The notes under the pieces: model-generated
What the model was told of the DNA's origin: nothing
What the model saw: the letters and a program-made list of their open reading frames with translations, nothing else
Database searches by the model: none
Position numbers and translations under genes: made by a program
NCBI GenBank assembly: GCA_016700115.1
Contig: CP064999.1
Location: 682,001 to 746,000 of the forward strand
Direction of reading: 5' to 3'
DNA from: Sphingobacteriales bacterium
GTDB lineage: Bacteria > Bacteroidota > Bacteroidia > Chitinophagales > UBA2359
Length of the DNA stretch: 64,000 nt
Part shown: one piece after another, positions 8,385 through 19,640 of the stretch
How the letters are laid out: the number at the start of each line of letters is the position of its first letter
Position numbering within the stretch: position 1 is the stretch's first letter

Positions 8385-8772
8385 TCAGTTAGTTTTTATG
8401 TAAGTGAAATTGAAGCTAAATGCAAAAGCATGAATTTGCTGCACACAAGGACATCTGCCAGACATCCTATGTCTGTTGATTCCTGAAAGTTCTTGTGCTG
8501 AATAGTCTGTTTGCCATGTTTTGATGGATTGATAGATGAACCTGGTGATTATTAGTTGCAAGATTGTAAAAATCACCCTGTGTTGTGTATTGACTAATAT
8601 CTTCTCTATACTTGGAAGTGCATCTACAGACAGAACGGGTATTGTTATCCTGTCAGCCAGATCGAAATTCAGGGCAATTAAGTTTTTATCAACTCAAATG
8701 ATGTAGTGCCTGTTGCATAACGTAAGTGTATGGTATTCAACGCTTTGTGTGCAAAAATGTATGAAGCCAGGA
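8385..8772. other. intergenic stretch without a recognised gene
   Basis: An AT-rich region between the transposase remnant and the terminator of gene A. A minus-strand frame is open for about 102 codons (8385-8693) but has no convincing start and no family signature that I recognise, so I do not call it a gene. Confidence 0.5.
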
Positions 8773-8814
8773 AACAATAAGCCCCGCACTTTGGGGGTAC
8801 GGGGACTTATTGTT
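8773..8814 (-). terminator. hairpin terminator of giant gene A
   Basis: Left arm 8773-8786 (AACAATAAGCCCCG) pairs with right arm 8800-8814 with one bulged base. It sits 36 nt past the stop codon of gene A on the minus strand, and the transcribed 3' arm ends in a U-rich stretch. Confidence 0.7.
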
Positions 8815-8849
8815 TTAAGGTTTGGGTTTATTAAAGCCCTCGTCGGGAA

Positions 8850-11800
8850 TTAATGCTTCACAAACTTGCCGCTCACTTTAGCTTCGCCCGATTTCAGGCT
8901 GACTAAATAAATGCCCGTTGCATAGTCAAATACCGGCAAACGGTAATTGTTTATGCCTTCCGTTGCATTTAATTGCTGACTAAAGATTACCCTTCCGCTC
9001 AGGTCGGTTACTTCCATGAGGACAGTGCCTTTTACGGTATTAAACATAATATCAAGATAGTCTGTTGCCGGAACGGGCTTCATTTCCAACAGAGCGAGGT
9101 TGACCAACAGCGCGCCGTTGTCGGTGCCGATAAGCACTTTCTGATCGGCATTGTCCGGGTTGGTGTTGTCGCTGTAGGGTGCCATTCCTACTTCATCGCA
9201 ATCTTCGGTTACATTTACAGTAATGGTGATGGTTTCACATACTCCAAACTGATTGCATCCCGTGATAGTGATGGTTTCCTGACCTGCAAACAAAGGCAGT
9301 GCGGTATATTGCAGGCACCCGCCGCCAAGGCTATACAGGCTGCAATTATAAGTGGTATTCGCCTGAATAATCGTAATAGTTCCGTTGGGAATATTGCAGA
9401 ATTCGGGACATATCACTACCGGTGTCAGCGGTTGTGTACAAATCATCGTTACTTCCGTGCAGGGGATGATGACATCAATAGTTACTGTTGCCATATCGCA
9501 GGCACCTTCCGTGTCACAGATTTGGTAAGTGAACACATCTGTTCCTTCAAATCCTTCATTGGGTGTATAGATAAACTGATTGCCTACCAAACTCACCGTA
9601 CCGTTTGCAGGTGGTGTATGAGTGGTAATGCTGAAGGCATCTCCATCCGGGTCGTAGTCGTTGACCAATACAGGAATAGTAACACTGGAGCCATTTTCCA
9701 CATCGGCCTCATCATCAACAGCAACGGGAGGCTGATTAGGTTCTCCACAAATTCCGTTAGATGTTACGGTGATGTTGATAATAGCAGTATCACATTCAAG
9801 CGCTTCGTTACATGCAATTACCTGTATCATATCGCTGCCGATAAAGCCGGGCAATGCCGTATATTGAAGACAACCGTTGGAAAGGAACTGAATACTGCAA
9901 TTGAACATGGTTGAGGTTTGCGTAATCTGATAACTACCGCTCAAACAGAACTCAGGACAAACCACCACAGGAGTCATCGGTGCAGTACAGATGTCTAACA
10001 CAAACGATTCGCAGGGAGGCGGTGTGCAATCGCCGACTGTTACATGTACGATTTGCGTTTCACATACCCCGTTGTAACAAGCAACGATGGTAATAACATC
10101 GGTACCGGCAAACAGCGGCAGCGGAGTATATTGAATACAGTCATCCAACATCACTAAGCTACAGTTATAGGTTGTTTGAACAGAACTGAAGGTCCATCCA
10201 TCGGGTAGACAGAACTCCGGACATATCGTTAACGGTGTCATAGGTTCGGTACACAAGAACAGGTCGGGATGTGTGCAGGGGGTAATGATATCGTCTTCTG
10301 TTACACAGAAGTTTTCAGCAAACAATACCTCTCCTGTTGCCATGTCATAAGTGATGGAGCCTTGGCTGATTTGAGTGCCATCGGGTAAGGTTGTGGCAAC
10401 AACTGTTACCGTATAAATGCCTGCAGGCAGGTTGTTGATGGTAAACGAACCGTTTACTCCGGTTACGACTGTAGCCACCTGCTGACCTAAGCTGTTGTAA
10501 ACAATCAGTTCAATGCCTGCAAGTCCTTCTTCGTTGGTTTCTAAAATACAGTTTCCGTTTATATCCAACCAAACCACATCACTCAACACAGCAGGCGGAA
10601 TATATCCGAAATTGTTGTTGGTTGATGTCTGCCCGGCTATTACTGTAACTGTCAGATTGTTAGGCGTGTTTAAAATCACGTTTCCGGTAGGAGTAGGTAC
10701 TACCTGCGGAACCTGAACGGTGTAATTACCGGGCACCAAGCCTGTAAACTGGTAGAAGCCGTTCACATCGGTAACCGTTGTAGCAATTACATTGCCGTTA
10801 TTGTCTATCAGCACGACTGTTACACCTGACAACAAAGGCTCGGTTGGGTTGATGGTGTTGTTTTGGTTCAAATCAACCCATAACGTGCCGCTTATCGCTC
10901 CGGGTAAGGTAAATCCTGCATCAATCGTGAGGTTGTTTTCACCGGGTGCCAGGTTGATAACGTTGGTCTGACCTCCTGTAAGTGCGTCGCTGTCTGTTGC
11001 ATCATTACCGGTATTGGCCGGTGCTGAGCTATACCCTAAAGGAGTTACAAACACCACATAGTAAGAGCCGGCCACCAGGTTGTTGAACAGGTAGTAACCA
11101 CTCGGATTGGTCGTTGTTGTGGCAATCACTGTATTAGTTGCCGCATTAAACAGCATCACAGTAACACCGCCGATACCCGGTTCACCTGAGTTTTGTTGGC
11201 CGTTCTGGTTTTGGTCAAACCATACATAGTCGCCGATAGAGCCGAGCAATGCCGGTGGTCCATCAATATAGAACCCTGCATCAATAGTAAGGTTATTTTC
11301 ACCCGGAGCTAACGTGATGACCGTAGTTTGACCGCCAATTCCCGCATCGCTATCTGTTACGTCGTTGCCGACATTGGTGGGTGAGGCCGTATGGCCTGTT
11401 GGTGTACCAAAAACAACGTAATAGTTGCCGGCAGGCAGGTTGCTAAACAAATAGAACCCGTTTGCATTGGTAACCGTAGTGCTGACAAAAGTGTTTGTAG
11501 CGGCATTGTACAGCGTAACGGCTACCCCGGAAATACCTTGCTCACCTACATCCTGCTGGCCGTTCTCATTTGCATCCAACCACACAAAATCACCCAATGA
11601 AGCTAAGTTCGGCGGGGTATCAATAAAGAATCCTGCGTCAATGGTGAGGTTATTTTCGCCCGGAGCGAGTACAATTACATTTGTTTGTCCGCCCGTACCT
11701 GCATCGCTGTCGGTAGCGTCGTTTCCTGAGTTTGCAGGCGATGGCGTATGGCCGGTTGGTGTTCCAAAAACAACATAGTAGTTGCCCGCCGGAAGGTTGC

Positions 11801-14800
11801 TAAACAAATAGAACCCGTTTGCATTGGTAACCGTAGTGCTGACGAATGTGTTTGTCGCCGCATTATACAGGGTAACATCTACCCCGGCTATACCTTGCTC
11901 GCCTGAATCCTGTTGGCCGTTCTGATTTTGGTCTAACCACACATAGTCGCCCAAAGAGCCTAAAAGTACGGGAGGCGTTTCAATATAGAACCCGGCATCA
12001 ACTGTGAGGTTGTTTTCACCCGGAGCGAGTACAATCACACTTGTTTGTCCGCCCGGCCCCGCATCGCTGTCGGTAGCATCGTTTCCTGAGTTTGCAGGCG
12101 ATGGCGTATGTCCGGTTGGTGTTCCAAAAACAACATAGTAATTGCCCGCCGGCAGGTCGCTAAACAGATAGTACCCGTTTATATCGGTGGTGGTAATGCT
12201 GACGATAGAATTGGTGCTTGCATTGTATAAGGTAACCCATACGCCACTGATACCCGGTTCGCCCGCATTTTGCTGACCATTCTGGTTCTGGTCTAACCAT
12301 ACAAAGTCGCCTATTGAGCCAAGCAATATGGGAGGCTCTTCCATATAATATCCGGCATCAATACTCAGGTTCGTTTCACCCGGAACAAGGGTAACCGTTT
12401 GGGTTTGTCCCGTTACAGGGTCGGCATCACTATCTAAGTAATCATCTCCGACATTATGCAAAGTCGGTATCATGAGCGTTCCGCTTGCATCTGACGGCGT
12501 AGAGAAGACTACATAGTAAGAGCCGGGAGCTAAATCTACAAAGAGATATGAACCTGCAACATTGGTATATTGAGTTGCAGCCAACCATCCGTCTGCTGTG
12601 TACAGAGAAACCAGTACATTGTGGATTCCGGGTTCTCCCGGGTCTTGAACGCCGTTCTGGTTGAGGTCATGCCATACAAAATTACCAAGATTACAGGGCG
12701 GTACCATCACATTGATGTTTTCATAATCGTGGTCGTCTTCATCGTTGTTTTCATTATTGATGAAGTTGTTGCCTCCAACAGTATCATTATCAGGATCTGT
12801 ATCAAAGTTACTGTCTTCATCAACTATGGGGTTGCCCTGCATGTCTTCTGCTGCAATAATCTCTGCACGGTTTACTACGATGGTCGGAGTTTGTACCGAG
12901 GTAGTAAATGAGATTTGTACGGATGCGCTTTGTCCCGGGTTCAGAATTTCGAACATCGTAAATGAAGCCGTGCCATTACCATTATCCGACCAATCCGGAT
13001 CGTTCAGAATCAAACCTTCCGGTATATACTCTATCAACTGTATGTTTTGCACCGGCACATCGCCCTGATTGTAAACGGTAAGTGCAAAGTTGACTGGTGC
13101 GCCGCTAATCACAGAACCGGTTTGGCCGGGTGCCAGTGTTTTCACTAAGGCAAGGTCATACACCGGAATTGAACAGGGTTCAGGGGCTGTAACAATTACC
13201 TCGAAGGTACATCCGTTCACATCGTTATCCGTAATGGTAATGCTGAGGTCGCCATCCGAAATTGCAAATGGGCCAAACATTTGAACATTGCCGTAAGGAA
13301 CGTTTGCTGCGGTGAAACTGCCACTGATATGGTAGGTGCTGCTCAGACCGGAGCCTGTTGGAGCCATGGTAAAGTAATACATATCGTCCGTGCTGATACC
13401 TGTGTTGTTATCATCACATTGTACTTCGATGTTTGCGGATTCAATACTACAAGTTGAACAAGGAGCAGGGGCTGTAACCAGAAAATCAAGTGTGCACCCA
13501 TCTGCTGCTGCTGCATTATCGGTCAGGGTGATGTTGAGGTTGCCACCCGAAATCGGGAAAGGCCCGAACTCTTGTGGTGAATCATAAGCAACTCCTGTTG
13601 CGATAACATCCCCGCTTAAACTGTAGGTACTGCCAAGTCCTATGCCATCGGGGTTCAAGGTAATATAGAATACATCGTCTGACGGTGTTCCGGTATTGTT
13701 GTCGTCGCATTGAACGGTAGCGTTTGCGCCGCTCAGTTCACAAGTAGAGCAAGGATCGGGAGGAGTCACCTCCAAATCGAGGGAACAACCATCTTCTGCT
13801 GCTGCACTGTCGGTCAGGGTGATGTTAAGGATGCCGCCCGAAATCGGATAAAGACCGAATGTATTGGACAACCCATAAGCAATACCTGTTGCCGAAATAT
13901 CGCCACTGATATTATAAGTAGCTCCAAGACCGGTTCCTGTTGGGTTCAACGTAATATAGAACAAGTCGTCGCTGCTTGTGCCTGTTCCGTTGTCATTGCA
14001 ATAAACTATCAGGTCGGCATCTTCAAGCGTACAGGTAGAACAAGGTTCCGGAGCAAAAATGGTGAGCGTATGCGTACATCCACCAACTATTCCATCGGTG
14101 ATGGTGATGGTGAGGTCGCCGCCCGAAATCGGGAAGGGTCCGAATACCTGTGGTGTTCCATAGGCTAATCCTGTAGCCGTAGTCGCCCCACTTATATTAT
14201 AAGTTGAAGCTAATCCGACACCCACCGGATTAAGGGTAAAATAGAACAGATCGTCCGAAGAAGCTCCCGTATTATTATCATCACAGTAAACCCCCTCGTT
14301 GGCCTGAACAATAGCACAGGTAGAGCAAGGTAGCGGTGCTTCAACAACTACGTTGAGTGCGCAGGTTGATTCAGCATCGTCCGTAATGGTAATACTCAGG
14401 TCGCCACCGCTGATGTCGTAAGGTCCGAACGGATTGGATTCGCTGCCATAAGCAACACCTTGGGCAACGACATCTCCGGTAAGGCTATAAGAACCGCCTA
14501 AACCAATTCCAAACGGATTCAACGTAAATGTAAACAAGTCGTCAGCCGGATTTCCTGTTGTGTTATCCGTACAGTTGATTTGAACGCTTACTCCATTAAT
14601 GGCGCAGGTAGAACAAGGTTCGGGGGCCACTACATAAGAAGTTCGGATACAACCACCGGTCGCTTCGTCGGCAATTACAAAATTCAGGTCGCCGTTTGAA
14701 ATTGCAAAAGGTCCGAATTGCTGTTCAATGCTGTAATCCAATCCGCTTGCGTTCACATCTCCTACAATACCGTAAGTGCCGCTCAATCCGATTCCAGAAG

Positions 14801-17800
14801 GCGAAATGGTAAATGTAAACAGGTCATCTGCGCTGGCTCCGGTTCCGTTATCATCACAAAGCGTGTTAATAGTTACCAAAGCGATGTTGCAAACCGTGAA
14901 AGCTTCGCCATCATGGTCGTCTTCGTCTCCATTACTGTTGTCTGTAAGATCATTACCGCCTTCGACATCATTATTTGGATTGGTATCATGCGTGCTGTCC
15001 TCATCAGGATAGTCCACTGCATTGTCAGCATTGCTGATTTCTGCATAATTGGTGAGGTCGCCACCGGTAAAAGATGGGTTCACCATAAGGGTAATATCTG
15101 CTGTTGCAGTAGCGCCGGGAGCAATACTGCCGGGCAAGGTGTAAGAAGCTGTTCCATTGCCGTTGTTTGTCCAGTCTGAATCGGCCAAGGTGGTTCCTGC
15201 AGGAATGTAATCGGTTAGGGTTACATTATTTGCAGTTAGTGTTCCCTGGTTAAACACGGTGATGGTAAAGGTAATGGTTTCACCCAGAGCAACCGTCGAA
15301 GCCTGACCATTTGCCAACTGTTTAATTAAAGCGAGATCAAATACCTGTATAATTCCAATAGGCGCAAAGTCATGGTCGTCTTCATCATTATTGGTATTGT
15401 CAATAATGTTGTCTCCACCCACGATGTCATTTTGTAGATACGTATCCGGAGAACTGTCTATATCAACTACATCTGTTCCTTGTCCGTCCTTTGCACCGCT
15501 GATTTCAGCAAAATTGGTTACGGTAATGCCTTCAAAACCGTCTTCAACCATCAAAGTAATGTTAACCTGTGCTGAGTTGCCGGGGGCAATAAGGTCGGGC
15601 AGCACATAACTCGCTGTGCCATTGCCATTGTCCGTCCAGTTAGCATCGGCCAGAATCATTCCTTCAGGGATGTAGTCGGTAATGGCAACCAGCGTAGCAC
15701 TAAGCGTGCCTTGATTGAAAACAGTGATGGTAAAGGTAGCGGTTTCACCCTGGGCTACTTCATCCGACTGTCCATCTGCCAATTGCTTAATCAGTGCCAA
15801 ATCAAACTCCTGATAGACTTCGATAGTAGCATAGTCGTGGTCATCCTGATCATTATTGGTGTTATCAACAATGTCATCGCCGCCAATAGTGTCATTTAAT
15901 GGGTCGGTGTCAGGCGTACTGTCCACATCCGGATAGTTCAATCCGTTTTCAGCATCGCTGATTTCTGCAAAGTTGATCAGTTGATTTCCCTCGAAGGTAT
16001 CAGAAACTCTTAAAGCAATGTTAATTACCACACTTTGTCCTACTGGAACCGTAACCGGAGTATTATAAGTTGCCGAGTTTGCACCTGTCAAAGTCCATGC
16101 GGCATCCGTCAACTCAAATCCGTCGGGGAAATAATCGGTAATCACTACGTTGAATGCGTCTAAGGTTCCCTGATTAAATATTGTAATTGAGAAGTTCACA
16201 GTTTCTCCCTGAGCCGTAGTTGTAACTTGGCCGGGTGATAACTGTTTGATTAAGGCAAGGTCAAAGGTTTGCAGTACGTTAACCGGTGCAGGATCTGAAT
16301 CGTCTTCGTCACCATTGGTATTATCGGTTATATTATCACCTCCAAACAAGTCATTATCCCATACATCATCCGGTGTACTGTCAATATCGGGCAATCCGAG
16401 TGCATTATCTGCACTTGCAATTTCAGCACGGTTGGTCGCCACGTTAAACTGGAAGTTGCTGTTGACGGTTAAGGTAATGTTTACGCTGTAACTATCACCG
16501 GGTGCAATTTCGGATATCGGCGTATTTAAATGTGCTATAGTGCCGCTGACCATACTCCAATCGCTGTCGTTCAAGGTCATAGAGCCTAATAAATAGTCGT
16601 TGATTTGAACATTGGTTGCAGTAAGTGTTCCCTGGTTAAATACAGTGATGGTAAATTCAACATCATCTCCCAGTGAAACTGTCGAAGGCTGTCCATCGGC
16701 TAAGGTTTTAATCAGGGCAAGGTCAAAGGTCTGATTTACCCCAACTGAAGCATAGTCATGGTCATCTTCATCCTCATTACTGTTGTCAATGACATTATCG
16801 CCGCCGACAATATCATTTCCTTGTTCAGAATCGGGAGTACTGTCAATATCCGGATAGTCAGGAATATTGTCGGCACCTGTAACTTCAGCATAATTGGTCA
16901 AACTTGCTCCTTCAAAGGTATCGAATACCTGCAAGGCTATATTGATGGAAACACTTTCACCGGCAGGTATAGAAAGCAATGTGTTGTAGTTTGCCATATT
17001 ACCTGTACCCGGCGACCAATTTGAGTCAACCAAATCCATACCATCCGGTATATAATCTACAACAGCTACATTGAAGGCATCTAACGTACCCTGATTAAAT
17101 ATGGTAATTGTGAAATTCACAATATCTCCTTGATTCACCACAGAAGGCTGACCACCTGACAACTGTTTGATCAATGCCAGGTCAAATTCCTGATGGACCT
17201 CAATGGTTTCAGTATCGTGGTCGTCTTCATCGCCGTTGCTGTTGTCCGTAACATCGTTGCCACCATTCGTATCGTTATCCGGGTTCGTGTCCGGAGTGCT
17301 GTCTATATCGTCTCCCGGGTTGCCGTCTCCGTCATACGCCTCGCTGATCTCCGACACATTCGTCAGGCTCGTGCCCTGGAATGTCGCGCCTACCTGTAAC
17401 GAAATCGTTACCGTCGTGCTCGTACTCTGTGCTATCGGACCTGCTATCGTGTAGCTCGCCGTACCGTCTCCGTTGTCTGTCCAGTTGGCATCGGACAAGG
17501 TCATTCCCACCGGGATATAATCGGTGATCGTTACATTCGTCGCTGTCAGGGTGCCTTGGTTGTACACCGTCAGGGTATAGTTCACAATATCACCCTGATT
17601 GACCAATGAGGGTTGACCAGGTGACAACTGCTTGATTAACGCCAGGTCAAATTCCTGATAAACCTCGATGGTTTCAGGGTCGTGGTCGTCTTCGTCGCCG
17701 TTGCTGTTGTCCGTAACATCGTTGCCGCCATTCGTATCGTTATCCGGGTTCGTGTCCGGAGTGCTGTCTATATCGTCTCCCGGGTTGCCGTCTCCGTCAT

Positions 17801-19640
17801 ACGCCTCGCTGATCTCCGACACATTCGTCAGGCTCGTGCCCTGGAACGTCGCACCTACCTGTAACGCGATCGTTACCGTCGTGCTCGTGCTCTGGGCTAT
17901 CGGACCTGCTATCGTGTAACTCGCCGTGCCGTCTCCGTTGTCTGTCCAGTTGGCATCGGACAAGGTCATTCCCACAGGGATATAATCGGTGATTGTTACA
18001 TTCGTCGCTGTCAGGGTGCCCTGGTTATAGACAGTCAGAGTGTAGTTCACAATATCTCCCTGATTGACTAACGAAGGCTGACCGCCTGACAACTGCTTGA
18101 TTAACGCCAGGTCAAATTCCTGATGGACCTCGATGGTTTCAGGGTCGTGATCGTCTTCATCGCCGTTGCTGTTGTCCGTAACATCGTTGCCGCCATTCGT
18201 ATCGTTATCCGGGTTCGTGTCCGGTGTGCTGTCTATATCGTCTCCCGGGTTGCCGTCTCCGTCATACGCCTCGCTGATCTCCGACACATTCGTCAGGCTC
18301 GTGCCCTGGAACGTCGCGCCTACCTGTAACGCGATCGTTACCGTCGTGCTCGTGCTTTGGGCTATCGGACCCGCTATCGTGTAACTCGCCGTGCCGTCTC
18401 CGTTGTCTGTCCAGTTGGCATCGGACAAGGTCATTCCCACAGGGATATAATCGGTAATCGTTACATTCGTCGCTGTCAGGGTGCCCTGGTTGTACACCGT
18501 CAGGGTATAGTTCACAATATCTCCCTGATTGACCAATGAGGATTGACCAGGTGATAACTGTTTGATCAACGCCAGGTCAAATTCCTGATAAACCTCAATG
18601 GTTTCAGTATCGTGATCGTCTTCGTCGCCGTTGCTGTTGTCCGAAACATCATTGCCGCCATTCGTGTCATTGTCCGGATCGGTGTCGGGGGTACTGTCTA
18701 TATCGTCTCCCGGGTTGCCGTCTCCGTCATACGCCTCGCTGATTTCCGACACATTCGTCAGGCTCGTGCCCTGGAACGTCGCGCCTACCTGTAACGCGAT
18801 TGTTACCGTTGTGCTCGTGCTCTGAGCTATCGGACCTGCAATCGTGTAGCTCGCTGTTCCGTCTCCGTTGTCTGTCCAGTTGGCATCGGCCAAGGTCATT
18901 CCCACCGGTATATAATCGGTGATCGTTACATTCGTCGCTGTCAGGGTGCCTTGGTTATAGACAGTCAGCGTGTAGTTCACAATATCTCCCTGATTGACCA
19001 ATGAGGATTGACCAGGTGACAACTGCTTGATTAACGCCAGGTCAAATTCCTGATGGACCTCGATGGTTTCAGGGTCGTGATCGTCTTCATCGCCGTTGCT
19101 GTTGTCCGTAACATCGTTGCCGCCATTCGTATCGTTATCCGGGTTCGTGTCCGGTGTGCTGTCTATATCGTCTCCCGGGTTGCCGTCTCCGTCATACGCC
19201 TCGCTGATCTCCGACATATTCGTCAGGCTCGTGCCCTGGAACGTCGCGCCTACCTGTAACGCGATCGTTACCGTCGTGCTCGTGCTTTGGGCTATCGGAC
19301 CCGCTATCGTGTAACTCGCCGTGCCGTCTCCGTTGTCTGTCCAGTTGGCATCGGACAAGGTCATTCCCACAGGGATATAATCGGTAATCGTTACATTCGT
19401 CGCTGTCAGGGTGCCCTGGTTGTACACCGTCAGGGTATAGTTCACAATATCTCCCTGATTGACCAATGAGGATTGACCAGGTGATAACTGTTTGATCAAC
19501 GCCAGGTCAAATTCCTGATAAACCTCAATGGTTTCAGTATCGTGATCGTCTTCGTCGCCGTTGCTGTTGTCCGAAACATCATTGCCGCCATTCGTGTCAT
19601 TGTCCGGATCGGTGTCGGGGTACTGTCTATATCGTCTCCG
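8850..19640 (-). CDS. giant gene A, C-terminal part: DUF11/SdrD-B repeat surface protein with T9SS type A sorting domain
   Basis: Downstream portion of one split gene; the apparent start near 19682 reads out-of-frame residues and is not real. From the N-terminal side: ten DUF11-type repeats (each opening FDLALIK-L; five of 155 residues are nearly identical, the rest diverged); six cysteine-bearing repeats of about 96 residues (C-DDN-TG ... PEPCSTC) at about 13.17-14.90 kb; one more DUF11; and seven SdrD-B-like domains (GDFVWLDQNQNGQQ type) at about 10.3-12.7 kb. Three cysteine modules (CTEPMTPLTICPEFC type) follow, interrupted by a cadherin-like PPVAVDDEADVENGSSV domain. The final about 80 residues (ATDYLDIMFN ... 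DLSGRVIF ... GIYLVSLKSGEAKVSGKFVKH) are a T9SS type A sorting domain. It is probably a cell-surface adhesin; DUF11 and SdrD-B domains are structural stalk modules. Ligand unknown. Confidence 0.85.
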   Translation of the reverse strand, partial: RRRYRQYPDTDPDNDTNGGNDVSDNSNGDEDDHDTETIEVYQEFDLALIKQLSPGQSSLVNQGDIVNYTLTVYNQGTLTATNVTITDYIPVGMTLSDANWTDNGDGTASYTIAGPIAQSTSTTVTIALQVGATFQGTSLTNMSEISEAYDGDGNPGDDIDSTPDTNPDNDTNGGNDVTDNSNGDEDDHDPETIEVHQEFDLALIKQLSPGQSSLVNQGDIVNYTLTVYNQGTLTATNVTITDYIPVGMTLADANWTDNGDGTASYTIAGPIAQSTSTTVTIALQVGATFQGTSLTNVSEISEAYDGDGNPGDDIDSTPDTDPDNDTNGGNDVSDNSNGDEDDHDTETIEVYQEFDLALIKQLSPGQSSLVNQGDIVNYTLTVYNQGTLTATNVTITDYIPVGMTLSDANWTDNGDGTASYTIAGPIAQSTSTTVTIALQVGATFQGTSLTNVSEISEAYDGDGNPGDDIDSTPDTNPDNDTNGGNDVTDNSNGDEDDHDPETIEVHQEFDLALIKQLSGGQPSLVNQGDIVNYTLTVYNQGTLTATNVTITDYIPVGMTLSDANWTDNGDGTASYTIAGPIAQSTSTTVTIALQVGATFQGTSLTNVSEISEAYDGDGNPGDDIDSTPDTNPDNDTNGGNDVTDNSNGDEDDHDPETIEVYQEFDLALIKQLSPGQPSLVNQGDIVNYTLTVYNQGTLTATNVTITDYIPVGMTLSDANWTDNGDGTASYTIAGPIAQSTSTTVTISLQVGATFQGTSLTNVSEISEAYDGDGNPGDDIDSTPDTNPDNDTNGGNDVTDNSNGDEDDHDTETIEVHQEFDLALIKQLSGGQPSVVNQGDIVNFTITIFNQGTLDAFNVAVVDYIPDGMDLVDSNWSPGTGNMANYNTLLSIPAGESVSINIALQVFDTFEGASLTNYAEVTGADNIPDYPDIDSTPDSEQGNDIVGGDNVIDNSNEDEDDHDYASVGVNQTFDLALIKTLADGQPSTVSLGDDVEFTITVFNQGTLTATNVQINDYLLGSMTLNDSDWSMVSGTIAHLNTPISEIAPGDSYSVNITLTVNSNFQFNVATNRAEIASADNALGLPDIDSTPDDVWDNDLFGGDNITDNTNGDEDDSDPAPVNVLQTFDLALIKQLSPGQVTTTAQGETVNFSITIFNQGTLDAFNVVITDYFPDGFELTDAAWTLTGANSATYNTPVTVPVGQSVVINIALRVSDTFEGNQLINFAEISDAENGLNYPDVDSTPDTDPLNDTIGGDDIVDNTNNDQDDHDYATIEVYQEFDLALIKQLADGQSDEVAQGETATFTITVFNQGTLSATLVAITDYIPEGMILADANWTDNGNGTASYVLPDLIAPGNSAQVNITLMVEDGFEGITVTNFAEISGAKDGQGTDVVDIDSSPDTYLQNDIVGGDNIIDNTNNDEDDHDFAPIGIIQVFDLALIKQLANGQASTVALGETITFTITVFNQGTLTANNVTLTDYIPAGTTLADSDWTNNGNGTASYTLPGSIAPGATATADITLMVNPSFTGGDLTNYAEISNADNAVDYPDEDSTHDTNPNNDVEGGNDLTDNSNGDEDDHDGEAFTVCNIALVTINTLCDDNGTGASADDLFTFTISPSGIGLSGTYGIVGDVNASGLDYSIEQQFGPFAISNGDLNFVIADEATGGCIRTSYVVAPEPCSTCAINGVSVQINCTDNTTGNPADDLFTFTLNPFGIGLGGSYSLTGDVVAQGVAYGSESNPFGPYDISGGDLSITITDDAESTCALNVVVEAPLPCSTCAIVQANEGVYCDDNNTGASSDDLFYFTLNPVGVGLASTYNISGATTATGLAYGTPQVFGPFPISGGDLTITITDGIVGGCTHTLTIFAPEPCSTCTLEDADLIVYCNDNGTGTSSDDLFYITLNPTGTGLGATYNISGDISATGIAYGLSNTFGLYPISGGILNITLTDSAAAEDGCSLDLEVTPPDPCSTCELSGANATVQCDDNNTGTPSDDVFYITLNPDGIGLGSTYSLSGDVIATGVAYDSPQEFGPFPISGGNLNITLTDNAAAADGCTLDFLVTAPAPCSTCSIESANIEVQCDDNNTGISTDDMYYFTMAPTGSGLSSTYHISGSFTAANVPYGNVQMFGPFAISDGDLSITITDNDVNGCTFEVIVTAPEPCSIPVYDLALVKTLAPGQTGSVISGAPVNFALTVYNQGDVPVQNIQLIEYIPEGLILNDPDWSDNGNGTASFTMFEILNPGQSASVQISFTTSVQTPTIVVNRAEIIAAEDMQGNPIVDEDSNFDTDPDNDTVGGNNFINNENNDEDDHDYENINVMVPPCNLGNFVWHDLNQNGVQDPGEPGIHNVLVSLYTADGWLAATQYTNVAGSYLFVDLAPGSYYVVFSTPSDASGTLMIPTLHNVGDDYLDSDADPVTGQTQTVTLVPGETNLSIDAGYYMEEPPILLGSIGDFVWLDQNQNGQQNAGEPGISGVWVTLYNASTNSIVSITTTDINGYYLFSDLPAGNYYVVFGTPTGHTPSPANSGNDATDSDAGPGGQTSVIVLAPGENNLTVDAGFYIETPPVLLGSLGDYVWLDQNQNGQQDSGEQGIAGVDVTLYNAATNTFVSTTVTNANGFYLFSNLPAGNYYVVFGTPTGHTPSPANSGNDATDSDAGTGGQTNVIVLAPGENNLTIDAGFFIDTPPNLASLGDFVWLDANENGQQDVGEQGISGVAVTLYNAATNTFVSTTVTNANGFYLFSNLPAGNYYVVFGTPTGHTASPTNVGNDVTDSDAGIGGQTTVITLAPGENNLTIDAGFYIDGPPALLGSIGDYVWFDQNQNGQQNSGEPGIGGVTVMLFNAATNTVIATTTTNPSGYYLFNNLVAGSYYVVFVTPLGYSSAPANTGNDATDSDALTGGQTNVINLAPGENNLTIDAGFTLPGAISGTLWVDLNQNNTINPTEPLLSGVTVVLIDNNGNVIATTVTDVNGFYQFTGLVPGNYTVQVPQVVPTPTGNVILNTPNNLTVTVIAGQTSTNNNFGYIPPAVLSDVVWLDINGNCILETNEEGLAGIELIVYNSLGQQVATVVTGVNGSFTINNLPAGIYTVTVVATTLPDGTQISQGSITYDMATGEVLFAENFCVTEDDIITPCTHPDLFLCTEPMTPLTICPEFCLPDGWTFSSVQTTYNCSLVMLDDCIQYTPLPLFAGTDVITIVACYNGVCETQIVHVTVGDCTPPPCESFVLDICTAPMTPVVVCPEFCLSGSYQITQTSTMFNCSIQFLSNGCLQYTALPGFIGSDMIQVIACNEALECDTAIINITVTSNGICGEPNQPPVAVDDEADVENGSSVTIPVLVNDYDPDGDAFSITTHTPPANGTVSLVGNQFIYTPNEGFEGTDVFTYQICDTEGACDMATVTIDVIIPCTEVTMICTQPLTPVVICPEFCNIPNGTITIIQANTTYNCSLYSLGGGCLQYTALPLFAGQETITITGCNQFGVCETITITVNVTEDCDEVGMAPYSDNTNPDNADQKVLIGTDNGALLVNLALLEMKPVPATDYLDIMFNTVKGTVLMEVTDLSGRVIFSQQLNATEGINNYRLPVFDYATGIYLVSLKSGEAKVSGKFVKH